A stretch of DNA of 64,000 nucleotides from the NCBI GenBank assembly GCA_963576475.1, contig OY754978.1, positions 12,881,799 through 12,945,798 of the forward strand, given 5' to 3'. The DNA comes from Molanna angustata (lineage: Eukaryota; Arthropoda; Insecta; Trichoptera; Molannidae). Each line of letters opens with the position of its first letter. Within the stretch, counting starts at the first letter, position 1. A model generated the notes under the pieces. The model was not told the origin of the DNA and searched no databases. It saw only the letters and a program-made list of their open reading frames with translations. Shown piece after piece: positions 55,684 to 64,000 of the stretch. Both the position numbers and the translations under genes were made by a program.

Positions 55684-56228
55684 TATGTATGTATGTATGC
55701 AATATTACAATGGCAATTGCAAATTCTGATATAGGAATTATATATTCAATATTTCCTCAAACGTTATTTTCACTTTGGCCAAAACTGCCAGAATAATAAA
55801 AGATATGATATGTGGGGCAAGCGAACGTGTTTGTATTTTAAGTGTATAGTAGTGTGCAAGAATTGGGGATGATACAAAGGATTTTGTAAGGAGGGGATTT
55901 CTTTGTTGAAATTTCAGATGAAACTTTCACGTGTTTCAAATTTCCTTTTGACAGATTTTATTGGTAGTTTGAAAAGCGTCCCTACAGCTAAGAACTTACA
56001 AATATCTACTTTAAATACTAAGAATGTACCTATACATACATACATACATACATACATGAATACATAAGTATATTATTAACTAAATTTAAGGAATATTTTA
56101 TGTTGAATATGTTACTTGTACAAAATGTAGGTATTACCTACATGCCAACTTTGCAGTATTTCGTAGGTAAAGAGATGTTTAAAATATCCTATATATTGAT
56201 GCTTTAAGTAAGGAATTACAAATATGTG
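55684..56228. other. No gene; (ACAT)n microsatellite at 56033-56060
   Basis: AT-rich DNA with an ATACATACATACATAC run. Nothing else seen. Confidence 0.45.
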
Positions 56229-56640
56229 ATTTTACTCTCCACACTGTGGAAAAGTGGAGTCATGATTTCACAATTTTTAAACGCATTTTTTACATCAATT
56301 TCTCAACGGGTATCATGTAGAGAGTGCACACTATGAATTTCGTCATGATGTGTTTGTGTGCCGTACAGATTATCCTTTTTGTGTCCTCTCTACAGTCCAA
56401 ACTATAAGTCCGATCAACTTCATATTGTAAACACACATATAACTGATTTGTTTTCCATAGACAACTTTTAATTTCTTCTCTATCAATTCATCATTTGCGA
56501 TGTTTTTCTTGTCCCCTCTGCAGCTCGAACTCTTTATTCGATTTACTTCATATTAATATCATATAATATGTAAAATCCATAAACTTAGAGCTGATTAGTT
56601 TTCCATAGACATCATCGCCTCATCAACAATGATACACTGT
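56229..56640 (+). mobile_element. Family X, copy 3 (5' part)
   Basis: TTTACTCTCCACACTGTGG, GGGTATCATGTAGAGAGTGC, TCGTCATGATGTGTTTGTG, then the TGTCCTCTCTACAG unit and GAGCTGATTAGTTTTCCATAG, in the same order as at 19590-20055. The 3' end was not found. A further copy of the TCTCAACAGGTATCACGTAG segment lies at 56685. Confidence 0.55.
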
Positions 56641-57394
56641 CTCATACATACTCATCTTGCTAGTAATTCATTTTCACATAAAATTTCTCAACAGGTATCA
56701 CGTAGAAAGTGCATACTACCATTTTCGTGACAATGTTTTTGTGTGTATGGTGTATTGCGAAAAATTTTGTCCTTGAACCTTGTTTTGGCAAAGACATTTT
56801 TGCTTCACAGCTCCACATATCTTTAAGCAGTTGGATAGTAGTATTGAATAATTGACAACAACTAGATCCTTCAAGGCTGCACTGATAAACTGGATAAAGA
56901 TATCAGGTAGGCACTATGCGGAGGTGGTTATTCGCCCGTGAATTCTGACCCGGCACATGTAATATTTTTATTCAAAATTTTTGTTTCTGTCGATACTATT
57001 TACGTTTACTTTTTTTCAATATTTTGTACAAATGATTATTTTTGTTTATTTGTATTATTCATTTTACTCTTCTTTTATAACATGTGAAAATATGAAAGTT
57101 ACTGCTGAATAAAGATACTCAACTGTGTAAAATAACAGTCCCAGAACAGGCTTTTGCCTAGTGTGGCATTAATAGTCAGTTTATATAAATATGTCATATT
57201 TGTTTTGATTATTAATTATTAATAAATAAATACATTTTACTTCTTCTTTATGTAGATCGTCGATCTGCCCTTCCTCTGAAAGTTATTCCTGGGAAGCCGA
57301 CGTTCAGCTGTCTTTCCATCTCTTTCTGGCGGTCTTGTAGGAAATAAAATTATTCATCAGAAACGAATGGATATCTATGGAAAACTAATCAGGA
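56641..57394. other. No gene recognised
   Basis: AT-rich DNA. A LINE-3'-end-like stretch (TTCTTTATGTAGATCGTCGA, 57240-57340) is possible on the minus strand but not secure. Confidence 0.3.
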
Positions 57395-57559
57395 GGGGCA
57401 AGTCTGATCGACCGTCGAAATCAAAACCCTCCTTGTTGACCCATATCATGGATATAATTATCATATGGAGTGCTATACTATGCTAGGATATTAAAGAACT
57501 CCATAAGATATTTGTATACATGGAGGGTTTTGATTTCGATGGTCGACCAGACTTGCCCC
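57395..57559. mobile_element. Hairpin MITE, about 165 bp
   Basis: GGGGCAAGTCTGATCGACC and GGTCGACCAGACTTGCCCC are inverted, followed inward by CGAAATCAAAACCCTCC on both sides: about 40 bp of TIR with few mismatches, and weaker pairing to the centre. Non-coding; no firm TSD. Confidence 0.7.
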
Positions 57560-57840
57560 CCGGATTTGAATAAATGCACTTTCATATTTTTATTTTTCAG
57601 TATCTTACAGTTACTACAAAGGTAAGTTATTGCTCAGCTTTCTTTCAATATAATCGTCTTTATTGTATAAGATATGTATTATTATATTTTAAGGTATTTG
57701 AATATGTAAAAGTCAAAAAAGGATGGAATTATGCCAGCGTGACATTTTGTTATGATAAAATGGACGAATTTATCAAGAACGTTGTACCTATCAATGTACC
57801 TACCTACGTATCATCAATATACCGTGAAACACATTTGTGA
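57560..57840 (+). other. Exon-like sequence, unproven
   Basis: A TTTTTATTTTTCAG acceptor-like site ends at 57600, followed 21 nt later by AAG-GTAAGTTA, a strong donor-like site. A second acceptor-like TATTTTAAG precedes an open frame at 57695-57840 (VFEYVKVKKGWNYASVTF...). No family was recognised and AT-rich DNA gives such sites by chance. Confidence 0.15.
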
Positions 57841-58199
57841 AGCGAAATGAAATAATATATTATATATATATATCTTCCAATTTTTTCTTTTTTCCACCAT
57901 TCTATTTCTAAATATTCTTTTTTCTCTCGGATCGAAAACATGGTAGCAACACGTGAACAGGAAATATAACGTTTAATTTCCTCTTTTGAAGGGTGGCAAT
58001 ACTTAGTAAATACTCAGTATTGCAAGGGTGGCATTACTGAGTACCTAAATACTCTGAAAATATTCTTCGTGCGAGAGTCACTACTCGTGAATTACAATGG
58101 ACGAACGCGTATTGTGCTCGGGAAATTAAAATTACATTTTTTTTTATAAAAACATGTTTTCCAAGTAGGTCGTATTGATTTTTCAAATCTTAAGTAATA
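57841..58199. other. No gene recognised
   Basis: AT-rich DNA with a short internal repeat GGGTGGCAATACT / GGGTGGCATTACT at about 57990 and 58028. Confidence 0.4.
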
Positions 58200-58872
58200 A
58201 AGCAATGATGATGTTAGTGTGTGTGTGTGTGTTTGTCTCACGCCTTCGGAAAAAATAAGCGCATTTAAAAGTCTTATTTATGTGCGTACATGTGCCAGTA
58301 TACCTTACGCAGTGCTATGCTAAAAAAATGTCATAAAAATTTTGAATTATTAAATAATATTTCAATAATTATTTTTTTCATCCAAAATTATCAAAATAAA
58401 ATTTGTCAAAAGAGTATGTATACTTTTTGCACGCAAATATCTGTTAACGTAGAAGTTAGAAGAACATATTTATACAAATAAAATATATATTCTAGTATTA
58501 CTTGACGTTTAAAAACATGTTGATTATTTTGCATACATAAAAATAATGTTTTAAAGTAGGTAAGCGTTTTGTACATACAACGTCGCCATTTCGATAGTAA
58601 ATCCGTACAATATTTGAGTTTCCTTCCGAATGAAAAGTTTCTTTATATTTTTTATGAAGGTCATCTTTTATACAAACTATTTTCTAATAGTCTAATTCAT
58701 CTTCATCTTTTATGTAGACCTCTGGGTCAGTTTTTAATGTGTCACTTTTTATTCAAACTATTTTCTCTAGCCTTCTTCTTCCTCTTTTTTATATAGATCA
58801 TTGGGTAAAGTATTCATACAAAATATTCCCTTTACCTAGTCTCATTCTTTTTCTTCTTTTATTTATTTAATA

Positions 58873-59083
58873 TTGCTTCTCGGGCAACTAACAGGTACTA
58901 TGTCAAATATTAATTTAACACGCACCCAATAACAAGTTGCCACATTCTGGAGACTTACGATATTAATCGTCTCACAGATCCAGACTGAAAACACAATTAA
59001 AAACTGTGTCTCCACTGGGAATCGAACCCGGGACCTTTGGCTCAACAGTCAGATATCTAACCAACTGAGCCACGAAGGCCGAC
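58873..59083 (-). mobile_element. SINE family 2 copy, minus strand
   Basis: The best-preserved head of the family: on the minus strand GGCCTTCGTGGCTCAGTTGG (A box) and CCCGGGTTCGATTCCCAG (T arm/B box), then the body with GGAGACACAG and CCAGAATGTGGCAACTTGTT, ending GTTAGTTGCCC. The anticodon stem does not pair well, so I assign no tRNA identity. Confidence 0.7.
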
Positions 59084-59349
59084 AATTTAGACTAGTGGGT
59101 CAGTTTTTGATGACAATACATAAAAACTAATGGGATATGACTAACACTAGAATCTTTTCAATACTTTAGTTTAATCTAATTTAAATATTTTCTATCATTC
59201 TATTTTGTTTAATTTTCATTACCTAGACATTTGCTTTCGATGACAATTAAAGAGGGGGTTGTGGCCAATACTTAACTCTCTACAAAGTTGATAATCAGTC
59301 ACATTAAAAACCATTTCCCATAGTACATGCTTGTACAAATTATTTACAT

Positions 59350-59911
59350 ACATTATTCACTCGGAAACTTTAAAAGTTATCTTCACCGATTTAACATTGC
59401 CTCCTCTGCCTCATGTCATTTCTGTCAATACCCGGACCAAACTTCGGAACATATCCTTTGGGAATGTTGCCACCCAATGGTGTCCTCATATAGATCGGAG
59501 CTCCTCGTTGCTGTCCGTGGGCCTCTTCAAGGTCCCATTGGTCATGCGGATTTTGTGATCTCGAAGAAAAATTATAAAGCTTTTAAGGTTTTCTGTCATA
59601 GATATGGTGCCTTACTTTTAGAAGATTCCCGTTAAATTAATTATTTCCAGAGATCTTGGTCACTTCTCTGATGGTCTGCATGTGGGGGGATCTGAGGTCA
59701 TAGACAGTCCACGGGTGTGAATTTTCTGTTCGCACTCGTTGATTGTTTCTTTTTGCACTATGGTGCCGAGATTGCTAATCTAGAGGGCTCCATGAGCTAC
59801 TTTTCGTGCTATGCTTTTTTTTTTGTCGTTCACTTAGCGTTCTGTGAAAGGGCCGATTACAGTCCCCATAGGCAGAGCGGGTGGTGGTGGAGTAGCGAAC
59901 ATTATTCACTC
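59350..59911 (+). mobile_element. 5'-truncated R1-clade copy
   Basis: 59363-59898 repeats 36568-37100 with only a few differences: the last ~90 codons of ORF2 including the C-terminal zinc finger, and the 3' UTR. It is flanked by a 13-bp TSD ACATTATTCACTC (59350-59362 and 59899-59911). Extreme 5' truncation is usual after incomplete reverse transcription. Confidence 0.9.
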
Positions 59912-60234
59912 TTGGCGGCAATGTATAAAAAAAACGAATAGGTTGTGGCCAATACTTGAACATTTTACAACGCTTAAATTTAACCAAAATTCAAACCTAC
60001 TGTTCACGGTCTGATTTTGAAGAAATCTTTCATAGCCAACGGCGGGACATTAAAGCTAGTTATGAATACGAGAATATAAACGTGCATATACATACGTGCA
60101 CATGTTAATAATAACTATGTATTTCTTATGACGCGAATGCGTAAAATTTAATATGGATTTAATGAAATTTTCAGAGAAATATCCTGTTTATGTATTTTTT
60201 ATGCAGCTTTATAACCGGCACTCCAAGAAAAAAA

Positions 60235-60530
60235 AATACTGAAAAAATAATAAAGGAAATACATTAAATACTTAGAATTCTCTGAAGAAACAACACCGTC
60301 ACCTCATTTATAAGGACTGTTGATTTTATTGTTTACAATTAAACCAATTTTTCAATATGGCAATAGATGGCAATAGTATAATTTCGTTAATTGTTTACAC
60401 ATTATTCAAATATATAGAACTTTCAAAAATTACATTGATGAGGGAAATCAATAAGAAGACATAATTGTTGGACGTAGCGCGAGCGCAGAGTAAGCCCTGT
60501 AGGAGCCTTGAGTTCCTGGTTTTTCTATAA
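60235..60530 (-). repeat. Dispersed repeat copy (see 4721-5240)
   Basis: On the minus strand: ATAGAAAAACCAGGAACTCA, TCAATGTAATTTTTGAAAGT, CTATTGCCATCTATTGCC and CCTTATAAATGAGGTGACGG, in the same order as the 4.7-5.0-kb copy. Confidence 0.55.
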
Positions 60531-60657
60531 TTTATTTATTTATTTGGGAAGCCAACAGCTCATTTACATTTTTTATAATACAAATTTTAACATAGACTTC
60601 AGAGCCAATAACAAGCTTTCCATCAATAACAAGAAAATACTGTAAACAACTCATGTT

Positions 60658-60688
<31 letters not shown>

Positions 60689-61350
60689 TGCACATATACA
60701 ATTTGTTTGGGATGGATAGGAGGGTACGAGGGAGGAAAATTAGGAGCGTATCACCTTCAATATCTCGCGACGAAACTTATCATATTTCACATTGAAGATG
60801 TCCACCCCGCCCCGGCTGAGAACAACGTGTTATGAGAATCACATACGCGTGGTATTGTAGCATTCTTTCTGATATTCGTTCTACATACCGGAACATGTAA
60901 AAGTTCAGATCGGCGAACCATTCTACCTGGAACATGGATACCCACTAGGTTAACAAGCTCAGGTGAGTCGATGGCACCGTTCAGAATTTTATGCAGCAGC
61001 GATTGGTCGTGCAAGACTCTTCTAGATTTGAGAGTGTCAAGTCTGTGATATTTTAATGATTCCCTATAGTCAGTAAAATTTAAATGAAATTTATGATTTA
61101 GGTAGTTAATGAATTTATGTTGTACTCTTTCAATTCTAGTGATATGTGTTACATATATAGGGGACCAAATTTGTGTACAAAATTCAAGGTGGGGGCGTAT
61201 ATAGGTGGTGTATAAAGTATAAAAAGTGTTAATATTTCTGAAAGGCCTGCTTATGCGGATAATAAATCCCAACATCTTATTTGCTTTGCTAATTATATTA
61301 TTAATGTTTTCAATGTAATTTAACTTAGAATCAAGTATCACACCCAACAA
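60525..61350 (-). pseudogene. 5'-truncated LINE (jockey-like) RT C-terminus with 3' UTR
   Basis: 187 codons on the minus strand: LGVILDSKLNYIENINNIIS (the YLG/LG-type start of the thumb), FYTLYTTYIRPHLEFCTQIW, RIERVQHKFINYL and a jockey-type C-terminal tail. The RT catalytic core is upstream and absent. The 3' UTR has a (GT)n stretch (plus-strand CA run at 60660-60690) and ends in (AAATA)n at about 60530. Confidence 0.75.
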
Positions 61351-62048
61351 TAATATAATATTCCAACTTCGTCTCTATTGAGATGTTAAGAAGTAAAATA
61401 AAAATAGTATTATATGTAATTTATTTTTAAACGAATTCCAAATACGGAAGAGGTTATCAATTCGACGTGATGTTTGATTTTTGACTAGCGATAACTTGCT
61501 ATAACGTTCTTAGATTTCGATAATTTATTTTTCTGTATCTTCTGATTGGTTCCATTTCAATTTGGTCATGATATAGTGATGGGATATATGAGAAAATCAT
61601 CAAAATATTCAATTTTCACTTCATTTTAATGATTCCCTCTTTCAATAGGAAGGGAATGGAATGAAATAAATTATCATCAAACTCTCCAATCTGGATGATA
61701 AACACAGATAATGATTATACGGGCGAATTATTCTTTACCACATCAATTAAGATTTTTATGTTGGAGAAGAGTAATTTCAACATCTTCCTTGAACTCATGA
61801 CTAAGGGTTGTGACTACACTCAATCACTCATCGAATGATCTGCTTCCATTTAGGGCGGTCTTGGGCATCTACTTCAATTGAATTGCGTTATAGGATCTAA
61901 TAAAGAGTATAGTCGAATATACCTTTATATAATTAAAAAAAACAGACTTCAAAAACAGCTGTTATGAATATATTAAAACTTGAACTGCACCAAAAAGTGT
62001 AAAATATTTGCCAAATTTTACTAAGAAACACTTTAATATTACATCTCA
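61351..62048. other. No gene recognised
   Basis: AT-rich DNA. A fragment near 61358-61385 (AACTTCGTCTCTATTGAGAT) is related in inverse orientation to the 5190-5220 repeat. Confidence 0.4.
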
Positions 62049-62245
62049 TACATCACATATGACTAAAAAACTCATAGGCTTCATAATATTTATTCATATC
62101 AAATCACTTTTTAAAGTAGGCACCAAACAAATATTTTATGGAACGCACTCAACATTCGTTTGTATTTGGCGGCAACTTCAAAAAGTGATTTGATGTAAAT
62201 AAATATTTTGCAACCTTTGCGCTTTTTAGTCATATGCGTTGTGGT
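62049..62245. mobile_element. Hairpin MITE, about 195 bp
   Basis: CATATGACTAAAAAACTCAT ... ATCAAATCACTTTTTAAAGT at the left and ACTTCAAAAAGTGATTTGAT ... GCTTTTTAGTCATATG at the right are inverted over about 70 bp each with scattered mismatches. The loop region is about 50 bp. Non-coding. Confidence 0.65.
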
Positions 62246-62334
62246 AGATTTTTTTAATACATTTTAGTGCAATTTTGTCGTTATTATGTTATTATTGTAT
62301 CTGTTTTTTTATGAATATTAACCTCTCCAAATCA

Positions 62335-62465
62335 ATGCTTTAAGTGAGAGGTTATGGTTTCCTAACTTTTAAGTATACTTTGCATCAATTTCTCATCGAA
62401 TATGGTATACGAGTGTACGTGTATTATAAGTTTCGTCGTGATGTGTTTGTGTGCATGGCGTAGTA
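62335..62465 (+). mobile_element. Family X fragment, copy 4
   Basis: Contains GAGAGGTTATGGTTTCC, CATCAATTTCTCATCGAATA and TTTCGTCGTGATGTGTTTGT, matching the 5' region at 19600-19725 and 56240-56360 in order. The right end was not identified. Confidence 0.45.
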
Positions 62466-64000
62466 TAAAGTTTTGTGACCTCTTTTCAGGCCACTCTGTA
62501 TGTTCAATAGACATCACATTGATATACATACATAAGAATCTTTAAGTGCTCTTCTTTACGGGTTCATTTGTCAAAACTTTTAAATCAATATCAATGTGTA
62601 CACCATGGTATAATACAAATTAGTTACGTAATAATGTATTCTGGGATTGATAATCTTTGAAGGAATCTTCTTATTCTTCGTGCCATATCACGTCTTCTCC
62701 GATTTCGGTGATCACTGCTGAGAAGGCATCTCTATCCGCCGCCGTTCGGAAGAATTCGCCGATGTCTCCGATACCGGTCCACTCACGAATGTTGCAGAGC
62801 CATTCAAGTAATAAAAAAAAAAAAAAGATAAGAAAAAAATATTTCAGAGCATTCACTTTTATTTTTATCGTCATTGAAAACAAAATTCAACAAAAAAAAA
62901 AGAGATTGTTACTAATAAGATATTCCTATTAATGTCCTTCAATTTTACACTTCTTTTCCTGATTGAATCATGATCAGTGATAAGTCAGGTAATTGTTAAA
63001 TATTTTTCTTTTTATGTAGGTTCATCATCTCCTTCATTTAATATTGTTAACGGAACGAAGAGGAATTAGTCGAAAGAAGATGTCCTGACTATTATCCATC
63101 ATGAAATGACCCGGGATAGGTCGAGTGATAACCGTCATCGGGGAGTGCTGACCCGCACGAGTGGAAGATTAAGATTCTAAATGTATCTGAGAATGATATC
63201 GCTCTGTGGAAATAAACTCGTCTTTGTGCACTCTTAGTTGTAGACAAATTCTATAAAATAAATATTTCTTTACAAACTATCGACTTTCAATATAGGATAT
63301 GAATATATTTAAACTCTCAATCGATCACTTGCATAATTTATTGTGATGGCGTAAGTAAGGATACGTTATCTTCAGTTTTCCACTTCTGTATGGTATTTTT
63401 TATTCAGTGTCTCATCGTTAATGGACATTCCGTCAAAGTATCTAAGTAGCGTTATTCCGTCATATCCTGGAATATCTGAACGGAATCCGTTCAAAACCGT
63501 CACATAGTCTGATTCATTATTCAGCCGAAAGGGTTTCTTTTTCTTCCACTGGAGCTGTGTGCCAACTTTCCTCGAAAAGTTTACCTTGAATTATGACAAG
63601 TGGAGGAATCCGGGACCCGCCATTGTTTTATTCATGGCGGCCACCTACTCGGCGAGGAGACGATCTGCCGAAATCCAAAGATTTCGCCAAATTCAATTTC
63701 GCGGGGAATTTTGAAATTGTACATACTCTGTATATATCCTATATGTCGGGAATATTTCGTCGAAGGTGATGTGGCAGATTTGCATATCGAGATATTGTAT
63801 GTTTCGTAGGTACGCGGTATGAAATTTATATAGGCCAAACAAGTGATATTCGCAAAGGCGCCCGATCAATTCTTTTTTTTATTCGTTTTTGGCTGTATTG
63901 ATTTTTTTTATTGTTTTTACTAAAAAAACAAAAATTGCAGCATGAAAAATAATAATTTGAACAGAATTTCTTCAATATATTCTAGTCACTTGTTTTTTGA
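62466..64000. other. No gene recognised
   Basis: Two pieces (62690-62800 and 63410-63670) have more balanced base composition than the rest and could be old single-copy sequence, but I found no protein motif, splice pattern or RNA fold there. The remainder is AT-rich. Confidence 0.35.

Larger units (their letters stand above)
58200..60070 (-). mobile_element. Dispersed repeat family Y, inverted copy with nested insertions
   Basis: On the minus strand the order matches the 30885-39150 locus: CTAGCTTTAATGTCCCGCC (60060), TTGGCCACAACCTATTCG, the R1 insertion, ACTATGGGAAATGG, TTGTCATCGAAAGC, CTAGTGTTAGTCATATCCC, the AGAAGAAGA units and finally GGCGTGAGACAAACACACAC. A SINE (58873-59083) and an R1 fragment (59363-59898) are nested inside. 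Confidence 0.6.

Noticed and set aside
62657..62932. 91-codon frame ending in poly-Lys
   Set aside because: The second half is read from an A-rich run, and the frame has no recognised domain.

Overview
This is AT-rich eukaryotic DNA. I read it as an insect, most likely a lepidopteran (moth or butterfly), repeat-dense intergenic or heterochromatic segment. The reasons are the mix of elements (Pao, R1-clade, RTE-like and jockey/CR1-like LINEs, a Penelope-like element, three tRNA-headed SINE families, hairpin MITEs), the frequent TAGGTACCTA-type words, and the complete lack of bacterial-style gene organisation. No host protein-coding gene was recognised. Almost every long reading frame belongs to a transposable element. 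The species call is inference; the element calls rest on protein motifs, terminal repeats and target-site duplications (TSDs) read directly.

Layout. 0-5 kb: a MULE-like element with a 9-bp TSD, a TA-flanked MITE with a tRNA-Thr-like SINE inside it, and SINE and LINE debris. 6-10.2 kb: one copy of a dispersed non-autonomous family, then 5'-truncated LINE relics and a SINE that shares its 3' tail with a neighbouring LINE. 11.0-18.2 kb: a Pao (BEL) LTR retrotransposon on the minus strand with apparently identical 552-bp LTRs and a 5-bp TSD. It has an open gag-protease frame but a crippled pol, and its leader carries a tandem array that repeats the primer-binding site. 19.6-29.3 kb: a ~312-bp satellite (17 units, two alternating types) that seems to have grown inside the same dispersed family; it is interrupted at 21.96-25.64 kb by a Ty3/Gypsy fragment with a full RT-RNaseH-integrase frame.

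30.9-39.2 kb: a dispersed repeat holding an apparently complete R1-clade non-LTR retrotransposon (ORF1 + ORF2, 14-bp TSD). The same repeat lies inverted at 58.2-60.1 kb and contains a second, 5'-truncated R1 copy with its own TSD. 40-49.3 kb: LINE relics, a Penelope-like element with a GIY-YIG endonuclease frame and a well-formed hammerhead ribozyme, a perfect hairpin MITE, and an 814-codon LINE frame that has lost its first catalytic RT motif. 50-64 kb: a second hammerhead-like fold, minisatellites, LINE 3' ends, two more hairpin MITEs and long stretches with nothing recognisable.

How the parts relate: the R1 element, and possibly the Gypsy frame if it had a promoter, look capable of making protein. 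The Pao copy, SINEs and MITEs look like passengers that depend on enzymes made elsewhere. The most interesting signals are the hammerhead ribozyme(s), the repeated Pao primer-binding site, the satellite growing from a transposon, and the two R1 insertions into one repeat family. I could run no alignment or search, so similarity statements come from reading the sequence by eye.
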